From the NCBI GenBank assembly GCA_048594885.1, contig JBMDXB010000093.1, positions 1-64,000 of the forward strand: DNA of 64,000 nt, given 5' to 3'. The notes beneath the pieces are model-generated. The model saw nothing but the letters and a program-made list of their open reading frames with translations, was not told the DNA's origin and did not search any database. The position numbers were made by a program, and so were the translations under genes. The DNA comes from JBMDXB01 sp048594885. GTDB taxonomy: Bacteria > Acidobacteriota > Vicinamibacteria > Vicinamibacterales > 2-12-FULL-66-21. Positions 1 through 8,139 of this stretch are shown here, piece after piece; position 1 is the first letter of the stretch, and each line of letters opens with the position of its first letter.

Positions 1-74
1 TCGGCGATGGTCTGCCCCTGGGGATCGAACACTCAAGGTTTCAGCGTGACAAAGACTCGGGCTTTAATTCTCAC
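1..74 (-). pseudogene. purS: PurS N-terminus (FGAM synthase subunit), interrupted by in-frame TGA, cut by window edge
   Basis: PurS is the small structural subunit of the PurSQL formylglycinamidine ribonucleotide synthase of purine synthesis. Read on the minus strand from a GTG at 74-72, the frame gives VRIKARVFVTLKP, then TGA (35-33), then VFDPQGQTIA up to the window edge. This matches the PurS start pattern, whose hallmark is a V-Y/F-V-S/T-L-K segment followed by V-L-D-P-Q-G. The TGA sits where the family has Gly or Ser, so a single-base change from GGA or TCA explains it. Only the first 25 or so codons of about 80 are in the window. It lies downstream of purB on the same strand, a normal purine-gene neighbourhood. 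It could be a real nonsense mutation, a sequencing error, or restart at the GTG that directly follows the TGA. Confidence 0.6.
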
Positions 75-177
75 CCGGGGGACTTCGTCCCCCGGACCCC
101 CTTGCGCCGTCGCTCGCGGGGGCCCCATTGTCCCCGCTCCGCTCCGGCGGGGCGCGCCTGCGGCGCGCCTTGCCTCT
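75..177. repeat. Palindrome-rich spacer between purB and purS
   Basis: The spacer holds a perfect 9-bp stem (75-83 with 87-95, loop TTC) ending one base from the purS GTG. A second palindrome has GGCGCGCC twice (151-158 and 162-169) around a 3-base loop. There is no T-tract, so it is not a classical terminator. The first hairpin occupies the place where a purS ribosome binding site would be expected and could affect its translation. It resembles the GC-rich palindromic intergenic elements found elsewhere in this window. Confidence 0.5.
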
Positions 178-1488
178 CTACGTGGCCGCCGGAACGGCCG
201 TGAACACTCGTCCGAAAATCGCGTCCACATTGCGCAGCTGGTCGTCGAGGTCGAACGCCTTCTCGACCTCCGCGCGCGACAGCACCTTCATGACGTCGCC
301 GTCGGCGAGCAGCAGCGCCTTGAAGTCGGTCTTCTCGTGGAACGAGCGCATCGCGTTGCGCTGCACCCACTCGTAGGCCTGCTCGCGCGAGACGCCGCGC
401 CGCGCCAGTTCCAGGAGGATCGTGCCCGAGAAGACGACTCCGCGCGACCGCTCCAGGTTCTCGCGCATCCGGTCCGGATACACCACCATGCCGCGGACGA
501 TGCGCGTGAAGCGGCGCAGCATGTGGTCGAGCGCGATGAAGCTGTCGGGCAGGATGACGCGTTCGACCGACGAATGCGAGATATCCCGCTCGTGCCACAG
601 CGCGACGTTCTCCATCGCCGCCGTCGCGTTTGCGCGCAGCAGTCGCGCCAGCCCCGTGATCTGCTCGCAGCCGATCGGGTTGCGCTTGTGCGGCATCGCC
701 GACGAGCCCTTCTGCCCTTTGCCGAACGGCTCCTCGACCTCGCCAATCTCGGTCTTCTGCAGGCCCCGGATCTCGAGCGCGAACTTCTCGAGCGAAGCGG
801 CCGTAATCGCCAACGCGGACAGCAGCTCCGCGTGGCGATCGCGCTGGATGACCTGCGACGACACTGGCGCCGCCTCGAGCCCGAGCCGCTCGCAGACGCT
901 CGCCTCGATCGCCGGATCGAGATGGGCGAACGTGCCGACCGCGCCGGAGATCTTACCCACGGCAACCGCGTCTCGCGCCCGCAGCACCCGTGTCAAATCG
1001 CGCTGCAGCTCCGCGTACCAGAGCGCGAGCTTGAGGCCGAACGTCATCGGCTCGGCATGGACGCCGTGCGTGCGGCCGATCATCGGCGTGCGCTGGTGCT
1101 CGTCGGCCCGCGTCCGCAGCGCATCCAGCAGCGCGGCGATGTCCTTGACGATGAGATCACAGGCCTGACGCATCTGCAGCGCCTGCGCCGTGTCGATGAC
1201 GTCCGACGACGTCAGCCCGAAGTGCAGCCATCGCGCCGCAGGCCCGGCGCGCTCGGCGACGGCGGTGGTGAACGCGATCACGTCGTGTTGCGTTGTCTGC
1301 TCGATCTCTTCGATCCGCTCGACGTCGAAGGCCGCCTTCGCCCGCAGCTCGCGCGCGGCCTCCGCGGGAACGATGTCCGCCTCCGCCATCGCGTCGATCG
1401 CGGCGAGCTCGACTTCCAGCCAGGTTTCGTAGCGGCGCTGATCGCTCCAGATCGCGCCCATTTCAGGATTGGTGTAACGCCTGATCAT
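178..1488 (-). CDS. purB: Adenylosuccinate lyase PurB
   Basis: PurB (436 aa) performs two fumarate-releasing steps of purine synthesis: SAICAR to AICAR and adenylosuccinate to AMP. It starts MIRRYTNPEMGAIWS, typical of the short bacterial PurB. It carries the fumarase/lyase superfamily signature SSAMPHKRNPIGCE near residues 265-280, with the catalytic serine in that mobile loop, and the catalytic His region GRTHGVHAEP near residue 140. Length is normal for the family. The start ATG (1488-1486) overlaps the TGA of the upstream M16 peptidase by four bases (ATGA), so the two are probably translationally coupled. The purS fragment follows downstream on the same strand. Confidence 0.97.
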   Translation of the reverse strand: MIRRYTNPEMGAIWSDQRRYETWLEVELAAIDAMAEADIVPAEAARELRAKAAFDVERIEEIEQTTQHDVIAFTTAVAERAGPAARWLHFGLTSSDVIDTAQALQMRQACDLIVKDIAALLDALRTRADEHQRTPMIGRTHGVHAEPMTFGLKLALWYAELQRDLTRVLRARDAVAVGKISGAVGTFAHLDPAIEASVCERLGLEAAPVSSQVIQRDRHAELLSALAITAASLEKFALEIRGLQKTEIGEVEEPFGKGQKGSSAMPHKRNPIGCEQITGLARLLRANATAAMENVALWHERDISHSSVERVILPDSFIALDHMLRRFTRIVRGMVVYPDRMRENLERSRGVVFSGTILLELARRGVSREQAYEWVQRNAMRSFHEKTDFKALLLADGDVMKVLSRAEVEKAFDLDDQLRNVDAIFGRVFTAVPAAT

Positions 1489-2786
1489 CGGAGGTCCAGC
1501 CGTTCCGGACTCAGCGTGGGCGTCGACGGGCCCAGCACCGTCACGGCCAGCGAGCCGTTCGAGAACAGGTCCGACGCGACGCGGCGCACGTCGTCAGAGG
1601 TCACGCGCTCGACGCCCGCGAGCGTTTCGTCGAGGCCGAAATGCCTGTCGAAGTAGATCTCCTGCCGCGCGAGATGCGACATGCGGCTGGCGGTGTTCTC
1701 GAGGCTGAGCATCAGGCTGCCCTTGAGGTGATCCTTCGCCCGCCGAAGCTCCGGCTCGGCGACCGGTGTGCGCTTCAAGCCGCGCAGCTCCTCGACACAG
1801 AGATCGATCACCTCGTCGACAGCCTCCGTCGCGCAGCCGGCGTAGATGGTGATGTTGCCGGCATCGCGATACGCGCTGAGGCCGCTGAACACGGAATACG
1901 CGAGGCCGCGCTTCTCACGAACGTTCTGGAACAGCCGCGAGCTCATCGATCCGCCCAGAACCGTATTGAGGATGTAGCTCACGTAACGATCGCCGTGGTT
2001 CTGCGGATAGCTGTTGGTCCCGAGACAGATGTGGCTCTGCTCGAGCTCCTTCGTGCGGGTGACGACCTGCGGCACCACGCGCGGCGCCGCGGCGGACAAC
2101 GGCTCGCCGTCGCGCGGCAGATCGCCGAACGCACGCTGTACGAGATCCCGAAGCTTCTCATGATCGAGGTTGCCGGCCGCGGAGACGATCATGTTCGACG
2201 CCACGTACGCGCCGCGGAAGTACTCCCGCAGCGATTCGACGGTCAGCGCCTCGACGGTGTCCTTCGAGCCGAGAATCGGCCGGCCGAGCGGATGCCCTTC
2301 CCAGAAATGTTGCGTGAAGAGCTCGTGCACGAGGTCGTCCGGTGTGTCCTCGACCATCTTGATTTCTTCGAGGATCACCTTCTTCTCGCGCTCGATTTCG
2401 TCGGACGGGAACGCGGGATTGAGAACGATGTCGGACAGCAGGTCGACGGCGAGCGGGACGTGCTCGTCGAGGACCTTGATGTAGTAGCTGGCGTATTCCT
2501 TCGCGGTGAACGCGTCGAGCTGGCCGCCGATGGAGTCGATCGCCTGCGCGATGTCTTCGGCGCTGCGCGTCGCGGTGCCCTTGAAGAGCATGTGCTCGAC
2601 GAAGTGGGCGATGCCGCTGCGCGCGTCCGACTCGTGTCGCGACCCGCGCATCAGCCACACGCCGATCGTCACCGACCGCACGTGCGGCATCGTCTCGGTG
2701 ATGAGACGAAGGCCGTTGTCGAGCGCTTCCCTGACGACCATGCGTTGAGAATCAGCTGTCACCTGAGGCGCCTCCATGGCGGCCAT
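1485..2786 (-). CDS. M16 family zinc peptidase (processing-peptidase-like)
   Basis: A 433-residue single-chain pitrilysin/M16B protease of the bacterial PqqL/YmxG type. The inverted zinc motif HFVEH (HxxEH) is in the segment SGIAHFVEHMLFKGT near residue 64, and the distal glutamate lies in EEIKMVEDTPDDLVHE near residues 141-156, so the site looks intact. A second M16C-type half follows, including LGGSMSSRLFQNVREKRGLAYS. No signal peptide is obvious, so a cytoplasmic role is likely. The start is uncertain: ATG at 2786 is the longest, but an internal GTG preceded by GGAGG (VTADSQRM) or the later ATG (MVVREALDN) would also keep the whole domain. It is coupled to purB by an ATGA overlap and divergent from rlmN. 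Confidence 0.93.
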   Translation of the reverse strand: MAAMEAPQVTADSQRMVVREALDNGLRLITETMPHVRSVTIGVWLMRGSRHESDARSGIAHFVEHMLFKGTATRSAEDIAQAIDSIGGQLDAFTAKEYASYYIKVLDEHVPLAVDLLSDIVLNPAFPSDEIEREKKVILEEIKMVEDTPDDLVHELFTQHFWEGHPLGRPILGSKDTVEALTVESLREYFRGAYVASNMIVSAAGNLDHEKLRDLVQRAFGDLPRDGEPLSAAAPRVVPQVVTRTKELEQSHICLGTNSYPQNHGDRYVSYILNTVLGGSMSSRLFQNVREKRGLAYSVFSGLSAYRDAGNITIYAGCATEAVDEVIDLCVEELRGLKRTPVAEPELRRAKDHLKGSLMLSLENTASRMSHLARQEIYFDRHFGLDETLAGVERVTSDDVRRVASDLFSNGSLAVTVLGPSTPTLSPERLDLR

Positions 2787-2932
2787 ATCTGGCGCCGCAA
2801 GTGCTTGCTACAGAAGGGATTACGAGACTTGCCCGAGTAGTTGATGATAGCACGCGAGACTCGACAGTTCAAGAACCGCGGGCGACCGGCCGAAACCACT
2901 CCCGATAGTACAATGGGAATTCGCGCCGAATC

Positions 2933-4033
2933 ATGACGAGCAATCCTGGCATCGACGTTGCGGAGATGGAGCTGAGCGAGCTGGAGCGCGCGCTCGAGGG
3001 CATCGGCCGTCCGCGTTTTCACGCACGCCAGATCTTCCAGTGGGTGCATCGCCGCGGTATCACCGACTTCGCGGCGATGACGGATCTCGGTCGTGACCTG
3101 CGCGCGCAGTTGGCGCAGGAATTCGTCGTGACGACGCCGCAGGTCGTGCGAAAGGAACGATCGACCGACGGCACGATCAAGTTCCTGCTGCGGCTCGCGG
3201 ACGGAAAGCTGATCGAGTCGGTCTACATCCCCGACACGCCCACCCATACGTTCTGTCTGTCGACGCAGGTCGGCTGCGCGATGAAGTGCGGCTTCTGCCT
3301 CACCGGCCTGATGGGCATCGATCGCAACCTCACGGCTGCAGAGATCGCCGGCCAGGTCCGCGCTCTGGCGCGCGAGCTTGGCATGCTCGATACGCGCTTC
3401 AACATCGTCCTCATGGGCATGGGGGAACCGCTGCACAACTACGACCAGACGATGAAGGCGCTGCGGATCCTCGCTGACGACCACGGGATGGCCGTGTCGC
3501 CGCGGCGGGTCACGCTATCGACCGTGGGCGTGCTGCCTGCGCTCGAACGTCTCGCAACGGAACCGTTCATGCCGAACCTCGCGATCTCGCTGCACGCAAC
3601 GACCGAGGAGCAGCGCGACCTTCTGGTGCCGGTCAATCGCAAGTACGGTCTGAAGGAACTGCTGGACGCCTGCCGGAAGTTCCCGATCAAGCGGCGCGAG
3701 CGAATCACGTTCGAGTACGTGCTGCTCAAGGATGTGAACGACACCCCCGAAGACGCCCGTCGTCTCGTGCGGCTTCTGAGCGGCATCCGCGCGAAAGTGA
3801 ACCTGCTGCCTCTCAACGAAGCGGCGGGGATTCCCTACGAGCGGCCGTCGGACGAACGCGTCAACCGGTTCGCGCAGATACTCGCGGAGCGCGGCGTGAC
3901 GGTCTCGGTGAGGAAGTCCCGCGGACGCGACATCCGTGCCGCATGCGGCCAGTTGATCACGGAGTCCTCTCGCGCGATCGCACCGGGACGCCGTCTGGCC
4001 GTATTGATGGATCAGACCGTCGCTAGTCGATGA
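2933..4033 (+). CDS. rlmN: Dual-specificity RNA methyltransferase RlmN
   Basis: RlmN (366 aa) is a radical SAM enzyme that makes C2-methyladenosine at 23S rRNA A2503 and tRNA A37. The [4Fe-4S] motif CAMKCGFC gives Cys115, Cys119 and Cys122. The glycine-rich SAM segment MGMGEPLHN follows, and the C-terminal catalytic cysteine is in RGRDIRAACGQL. The N-terminal helical domain (FHARQIFQWVHRRG) recognises RNA. Length is normal. The 3' end overlaps the convergent mtaB gene by 11 bp. The gene is divergent from the M16 peptidase across a 146-bp spacer that must hold promoters for both. No strong Shine-Dalgarno sequence is visible upstream of the ATG. Confidence 0.97.
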   Translation: MTSNPGIDVAEMELSELERALEGIGRPRFHARQIFQWVHRRGITDFAAMTDLGRDLRAQLAQEFVVTTPQVVRKERSTDGTIKFLLRLADGKLIESVYIPDTPTHTFCLSTQVGCAMKCGFCLTGLMGIDRNLTAAEIAGQVRALARELGMLDTRFNIVLMGMGEPLHNYDQTMKALRILADDHGMAVSPRRVTLSTVGVLPALERLATEPFMPNLAISLHATTEEQRDLLVPVNRKYGLKELLDACRKFPIKRRERITFEYVLLKDVNDTPEDARRLVRLLSGIRAKVNLLPLNEAAGIPYERPSDERVNRFAQILAERGVTVSVRKSRGRDIRAACGQLITESSRAIAPGRRLAVLMDQTVASR

Positions 4034-5261
4034 CGACGGGTACGCGCTCGTTGCGCTTCCTCCCAGGCGGGATTCTCACTTTCAGGTAATTGTCGGTCAC
4101 CACCAGCGTGCCGTCCTCGAGCGTCAGGCCGGGACGCACGCTGCCGCGCTGCCGTTGCCGGAAGCGGCGCGACAACTCCGCCGCGATCGCGCGGAGACGC
4201 GCGCCGCGCTCGCGGATGACGGCGCCTTCCACCTTTCCACCCATCGCGCTGGCTTCGGTACCGGGGCGATCCGAGTAGGGAAAAACGTGCACGTGCGAGA
4301 GCGGCGACGAAGACAAGTAGTCGACATTCCGCTGGAAGTCCGCGTCCGACTCGCCCGGAAAGCCGACGATGACGTCGGATCCGATCGACGCGTGCGGCAT
4401 CCGCTCGACGATGCTGTCAACGAGGGCGCGATAGTACGCGAGCGTGTAGGGCCGCTGCATCAGCCGCAGCATGCGATCGCTGGCGTGCTGCAGCGGTAGA
4501 TGGACGTGCGGCGCGAACCGGCCCTCCGAGCGCGCAACGAGATCGACGATCTCCTGCGTGCAGTCCATCGGCTCGAGCGAGCTGATGCGGAATGTCACGT
4601 CGCCGCCGATCGAGTGGAGAGCGTCCAGCAGGTCCAGCAGCGATCGCCGCGGCGTCAGATCGCGGCCATACGAGCCGAGATGCACGCCCGTGAGCGCGAT
4701 CTCCTTGAACCCTGCGTGGAGGACGCGCGTCGCCTCGCGAATGACCTCCTCGACGGACGCGCTGCGGGACTGGCCCCTTGTCGCCGGGATGATGCAGTAG
4801 GCACACCGTTCTTCGCAGCCCGTCTGCACGCGCAGCGTAAAGGCGGTGCGACCGGCGACGCCGGGCTCGATCCTCGCGCCGCACGCACCGTCGCCCGCGC
4901 CGAAGCGGTCGGCCGTCGTCAGCTCGCCGCTGTCCTCGAGCAGTCGAATCGTGCGCAGCTTGTCGTCGTTCCGGACGATGCGCAGGACGCCAGGCAGCGC
5001 GGCGACTTCGCCGGGCCGCCGCGTCGCGTAGCAGCCGGTCGCGACGATACGCGCAGACGGATTCTCACGGGCGATCCGCCTGATGGTCTGGCGTGCGCCC
5101 TGGTCCGCGCTTGCGGTCACCGAACACGTATTGACGATGACGAGGTCGGCCGACGACGGCGGCGCCTCGACGGCGCCACGGGCGCGCAGCTCCTCTTCGA
5201 GGCGCAGCGAGTCCGCCTGGTTGACGCGGCACCCGAACGTGACCATCGAGTAGCGGATCAA
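4023..5261 (-). CDS. mtaB: tRNA methylthiotransferase MtaB
   Basis: A 412-residue radical SAM methylthiotransferase that converts t6A37 to ms2t6A in tRNA. Domains in order: N-terminal UPF0004 domain with cluster cysteines in FGCRVNQ, NTCSVT and GCYATR; radical SAM core with CEERCAYC (CxxxCxxC) near residues 150-157; C-terminal TRAM-like segment (RPGLTLEDGTLVVTDNYLKV). The FGCRVNQ/NTCSVT signatures fit MtaB better than MiaB. It lies 4 bp downstream of purE on the same strand, so it is probably co-transcribed with purE and perhaps purD. It converges on rlmN with an 11-bp overlap, which pairs two tRNA/rRNA-modifying radical SAM enzymes tail to tail. Confidence 0.93.
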   Translation of the reverse strand: MIRYSMVTFGCRVNQADSLRLEEELRARGAVEAPPSSADLVIVNTCSVTASADQGARQTIRRIARENPSARIVATGCYATRRPGEVAALPGVLRIVRNDDKLRTIRLLEDSGELTTADRFGAGDGACGARIEPGVAGRTAFTLRVQTGCEERCAYCIIPATRGQSRSASVEEVIREATRVLHAGFKEIALTGVHLGSYGRDLTPRRSLLDLLDALHSIGGDVTFRISSLEPMDCTQEIVDLVARSEGRFAPHVHLPLQHASDRMLRLMQRPYTLAYYRALVDSIVERMPHASIGSDVIVGFPGESDADFQRNVDYLSSSPLSHVHVFPYSDRPGTEASAMGGKVEGAVIRERGARLRAIAAELSRRFRQRQRGSVRPGLTLEDGTLVVTDNYLKVRIPPGRKRNERVPVVID

Positions 5262-5265
5262 CCGG

Positions 5266-5766
5266 TTATCCCCCTCCTTCGAGACGAGCCGCCGCTTGCT
5301 CCACCTTTTCCGCGAGCCTCTGCTTGTAGCGGTCGAGCCGGGCAGCGAGCTGCGGATCGCCGAGCGCGAGAATCTGAGCCGCGAGCACTCCCGCGTTCGT
5401 AGCGCCGGGCTTGCCGATTGACACGGTCGCCACGGGGACGCCAGGAGGCATCTGCACCGTCGACAGCAGCGCGTCGAGCCCCTTCAGTGCCGACGAATCG
5501 ATCGGGACGCCGACGACTGGAAGCGTCGTGTGCGCGGCAACGACGCCGGCGAGGTGCGCGGCGGCGCCGGCGCCGACGATGAAGACGCGAACGCCGCGTC
5601 CCGGCGCTTCGCCGACGAGCCGCATGACGCGCTCGGGGGAGCGGTGCGCCGATGCCACGGTCATCTCGCACGGAATCTCCAGCTCGCGCAGGATGTCCAC
5701 CGCGCCCTGCATGACCGGTGCGTCGGAATCGGAGCCCATGAGGATGAGAACGGAAACGTTCGGCAT
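5266..5766 (-). CDS. purE: N5-carboxyaminoimidazole ribonucleotide mutase PurE
   Basis: Class I PurE (166 aa) interconverts N5-CAIR and CAIR in purine synthesis. The N-terminal MGSDSDAPVM loop is diagnostic for binding the nucleotide, followed by SAHRSPERV and GAGAAAHLAGVVA, which form the CO2/substrate site. The segment VGVPIDSSALKGLDALLSTVQMP also fits the family. Length is standard. It needs a PurK partner, which is not in the window. mtaB starts 4 bp downstream, and purD lies upstream on the same strand across a spacer containing a palindromic repeat. Confidence 0.97.
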   Translation of the reverse strand: MPNVSVLILMGSDSDAPVMQGAVDILRELEIPCEMTVASAHRSPERVMRLVGEAPGRGVRVFIVGAGAAAHLAGVVAAHTTLPVVGVPIDSSALKGLDALLSTVQMPPGVPVATVSIGKPGATNAGVLAAQILALGDPQLAARLDRYKQRLAEKVEQAAARLEGGG

Positions 5767-5804
5767 GGTGGTGCTTCTCTCTTACGGTGACGTAATTCAC
5801 GGCG

Positions 5805-5857
5805 CCGTAGGGGCGGAGCTTGCTCCGCCCTGGGCCGACCAAGGTCGGCCCCTACGG
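5805..5857. repeat. Nested palindromic intergenic repeat between purD and purE
   Basis: The 53-bp element has terminal inverted repeats CCGTAGGGGC and GCCCCTACGG enclosing two further hairpins: GGCGGAGC/GCTCCGCC and GGGCCGACC/GGTCGGCCC. Such clover-leaf palindromes are typical of REP-like dispersed elements. There is no T-tract. Lying between purD and purE on the same transcript, it could stabilise or attenuate mRNA. Whether other copies exist in the genome cannot be seen here. Confidence 0.75.
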
Positions 5858-5884
5858 CAAATGCCGCGAAATGCAGCAGTCAGT

Positions 5885-7171
5885 TTAGCGTGCGACCTTC
5901 AGCGCTTTTCGGCCGATGTCCCGGCGATAATGCACGCCGTCGAAGCGAATTGCTGCAACGCCCGTGTACGCGCGCCCGATGGCCTGCTCGAACGTGCCAC
6001 CGCTGCCGACGACCGTCAATACGCGGCCACCCGACGTCACGATCTCGCCCCAATCGTTGCGTGACGTACCGGCGTGAAAGACAACGACGTCCGGCATGGC
6101 CGCCGCGTCGTCCAGCCCATCGATCCGCCGGCCGAGCGGCGATGAACCGGGGTATCCCTCTGAAGCCAGCACCACGCCGACGCGGCAGCCGGACTGCAGC
6201 CCGATCGCACCGTCCGGCAAGGCTCCGTCCGCTGCTGCGGCAAGCAGCGGCGCCAGATCGCCGGCGACCATCGGCACGACGACTTGCGCTTCGGGGTCAC
6301 CGAATCGCACGTTGAACTCGATCACCTTCGGGCCGTCGCAGGTCAGCATCAATCCCGCGTAGAGGAACCCTCGATATTCGTGCCCTTCCGCGCGCAGCCC
6401 CGCCACCACCGGCTCGACGATCTCCTGCATGACTCGCGTGCGAAGCGGTTCGTCGACGAGTGGACTTGGCGCGAAGGCGCCCATGCCGCCCGTGTTCGGT
6501 CCGAGGTCGTCGTCGAAGGCGCGCTTGTGATCCTGGGCGGATCCGATCGGCACGGCGCGCCGGCCGTCGCAGACCGCGAAGAACGACACTTCAGGACCGG
6601 ACAGGCACTCTTCGAGTACGACGCGCGCGCCCGCGTCGCCGAATTGCCTGTCCTGCATCGCCGCACGAATCGCCGCATCCGCGGCCGCTCGGTCCGGCGC
6701 CACGACCACGCCCTTCCCCGCGGCGAGTCCATCGGCCTTGACGACGAGTGGAAAGCCGAGCTCGCCGGATTCGACCATGGCGTGCGCATCGGTCGCCGAC
6801 TCGCAGGCGCGATAGCGCGCGGTTGGGATGCCATGCCGCGCCATGAACGCCTTCGCGAAGACCTTGCTGCACTCGAGCTGCGCCGCCGCTCGCGACGGGC
6901 CGAAGAGCCGCAGGCCCTTCGACGCGAACAGATCCGCGATGCCGCGATCGAGCGGCAGCTCAGGTCCGACGACGGTCAGATCGATCGACTCACGCGCCGC
7001 GAGCGCCGCCAGCGCGTCCACATCGCCCGCGGCGACCGGCACGGTGCGCGCAACGCCTGCAATGCCCGGGTTGCCCGGTGCGCAGATCACCTCCGTGACG
7101 CCCGCCTCGGACGCGATCTTCCAGGCGAGCGCGTGCTCGCGGCCGCCGCTGCCCACGATCAGGATTCGCAT
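5885..7171 (-). CDS. purD: Phosphoribosylamine-glycine ligase PurD
   Basis: PurD (428 aa) joins phosphoribosylamine and glycine with ATP to make GAR, the second step of purine synthesis. It begins MRILIVGSGGREHALAWK, the N-terminal PurD fold. The ATP-grasp core follows (FPLVVKADGLAAGKGVVV near residue 145), then the family signature FNVRFGDPEAQV near residue 290 with the metal-binding Glu/Asn. Length is standard. It is separated from purE downstream by a spacer with a nested palindrome, and it is divergent from rpsU across about 217 bp. Confidence 0.97.
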   Translation of the reverse strand: MRILIVGSGGREHALAWKIASEAGVTEVICAPGNPGIAGVARTVPVAAGDVDALAALAARESIDLTVVGPELPLDRGIADLFASKGLRLFGPSRAAAQLECSKVFAKAFMARHGIPTARYRACESATDAHAMVESGELGFPLVVKADGLAAGKGVVVAPDRAAADAAIRAAMQDRQFGDAGARVVLEECLSGPEVSFFAVCDGRRAVPIGSAQDHKRAFDDDLGPNTGGMGAFAPSPLVDEPLRTRVMQEIVEPVVAGLRAEGHEYRGFLYAGLMLTCDGPKVIEFNVRFGDPEAQVVVPMVAGDLAPLLAAAADGALPDGAIGLQSGCRVGVVLASEGYPGSSPLGRRIDGLDDAAAMPDVVVFHAGTSRNDWGEIVTSGGRVLTVVGSGGTFEQAIGRAYTGVAAIRFDGVHYRRDIGRKALKVAR

Positions 7172-7237
7172 CGGCTGACTTCAGGTAAGCGCAAGGCCGT
7201 CAGGAAGTTGAGAGGTTTCGTGCAGGGACGTGCAGGG

Positions 7238-7266
7238 TTGACGAATCGGGACGCTGAACCTGTGAT
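7238..7266 (+). promoter_or_regulatory. Candidate sigma-70 promoter for rpsU
   Basis: TTGACG at 7238-7243, then 17 bp, then TGTGAT at 7261-7266, resemble -35 and -10 boxes (5/6 and 4/6 matches). The position, about 120 bp before the rpsU start in the divergent purD-rpsU spacer, is plausible. This is a pattern match only. Confidence 0.3.
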
Positions 7267-7388
7267 AGCCTAGCATATTCTGTCGGACTCTATGGGCCCC
7301 AGTAAGCGCACCGTGGCCCCGGCGCGACCTCGGATCGCGCGCGAGGCCGAAAGCATGACCGGTGGCCGCAAAGGGGGTGTAATCAAGC

Positions 7389-7586
7389 TTGGCTGAAGTC
7401 AAAGTCCAGGAAGGCGAATCGATCGAGAGCGCGCTGCGGCGCTTCAAGAGGAAGGTTCAGCAGGAAGATATCATCAAGGATATCAAGAAGCACTCCTTCT
7501 ACCTGAAGCCCGGCGACCGGCGCCGCGCCAAACAAGCGCTGGCGCGCAAGCGGACGCGCAAGAAGCAGCGTCGCGAGTCCGAATAG
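7389..7586 (+). CDS. rpsU: 30S ribosomal protein S21
   Basis: S21 (65 aa) is a small basic protein of the 30S subunit that helps base-pair the anti-Shine-Dalgarno region during initiation. The sequence shows the family pattern: EGESIESALRRFKRKV, a helix with acidic patch, then a strongly basic tail (RKRTRKKQRRE). The start is TTG at 7389, preceded by AAAGGGGGTG about 10 bases upstream. No ATG would keep the conserved N-terminus, so the TTG start is well supported. A 9-bp stem (7600-7608 with 7618-7626) lies just downstream of the stop. Confidence 0.96.
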   Translation: MAEVKVQEGESIESALRRFKRKVQQEDIIKDIKKHSFYLKPGDRRRAKQALARKRTRKKQRRESE

Positions 7587-7599
7587 CTGCAACGTCAGC

Positions 7600-7662
7600 A
7601 TGGCGGGGTGCAGCGGCCCCCGCCATTCAAAAAGAGCCGCACGGCTGGCGCCGGCCGTGCGG
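7600..7662 (+). other. Two consecutive hairpins between rpsU and the zinc-ribbon gene
   Basis: Stem 1 is ATGGCGGGG/CCCCGCCAT (7600-7608 with 7618-7626). Stem 2 is CCGCACGGC/GCCGTGCGG (7637-7645 with 7654-7662). Both are perfect 9-bp stems without a following T-run. They may attenuate or protect the rpsU transcript rather than terminate it fully, since the next gene has no obvious promoter of its own. Confidence 0.5.
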
Positions 7663-7710
7663 ATCTCAAGCCCGAATTGGCGGGCGGGGCCGAGTTGGTG
7701 AGAGGTAGCG

Positions 7711-8022
7711 ATGGAGTTCCAGGACAAGACGCTCACTTGCGTGGACTGCGGAACGGAGTTCCTCTGGACGGCCGGCGAACAGTTGTTCTTCGCCGACAAG
7801 AACTTCAAGAACGAGCCGAAGCGGTGCAAGAGCTGCAAGGCCAAGCGCGCCTCCCGTCCCTCGCCGGGCGGAGGCATGGCCCGGGAGCGGGTGGAGACGA
7901 AGACGACCTGTTCGGCCTGCGGTAAGGACACCACCGTGCCGTTCGTGCCCACGCAGGGCAAACCCGTGTTCTGTAAGGAGTGCTTTCAGCAGCGGAAATT
8001 CGCTGGAGCCGGCGGCGTGTAG
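7711..8022 (+). CDS. Double zinc-ribbon protein
   Basis: A 103-residue protein with two predicted zinc knuckles. Cys10, Cys13, Cys39 and Cys42 form an N-terminal ribbon (CVDCGTEF...RCKSCKAKR), like the small probable zinc-ribbon family found in many Acidobacteriota, Chloroflexota and Firmicutes. Cys67, Cys70, Cys88 and Cys91 form a second (CSACGKDTTVPF...FCKECF). A basic, proline-rich linker joins them. It is probably cytoplasmic; nucleic-acid binding is inference. The gene follows rpsU on the same strand and is closed by a strong intrinsic terminator, so rpsU and this gene may form one unit. ATG at 7711 is preceded by GAGAGG. The exact function is unknown. Confidence 0.85.
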   Translation: MEFQDKTLTCVDCGTEFLWTAGEQLFFADKNFKNEPKRCKSCKAKRASRPSPGGGMARERVETKTTCSACGKDTTVPFVPTQGKPVFCKECFQQRKFAGAGGV

Positions 8023-8049
8023 TCCGGCGCTTCATCAGCAGGAGACCGT

Positions 8050-8085
8050 TGGGCCACGCGAGCGTCGCGTGGCCCATTTTTTTTT
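8050..8085 (+). terminator. Intrinsic terminator after the zinc-ribbon gene
   Basis: A perfect 10-bp GC-rich stem (GGGCCACGCG at 8051-8060 with CGCGTGGCCC at 8066-8075) is followed by A and nine Ts (8077-8085). This is a textbook rho-independent terminator for rightward transcription. It separates the rpsU unit from the RND operon. Confidence 0.95.
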
Positions 8086-8139
8086 GACTGAAACTGCCGC
8101 CTCGCGGCGCGCGTCCAACCACCAGATAGCAGTCCCTGC

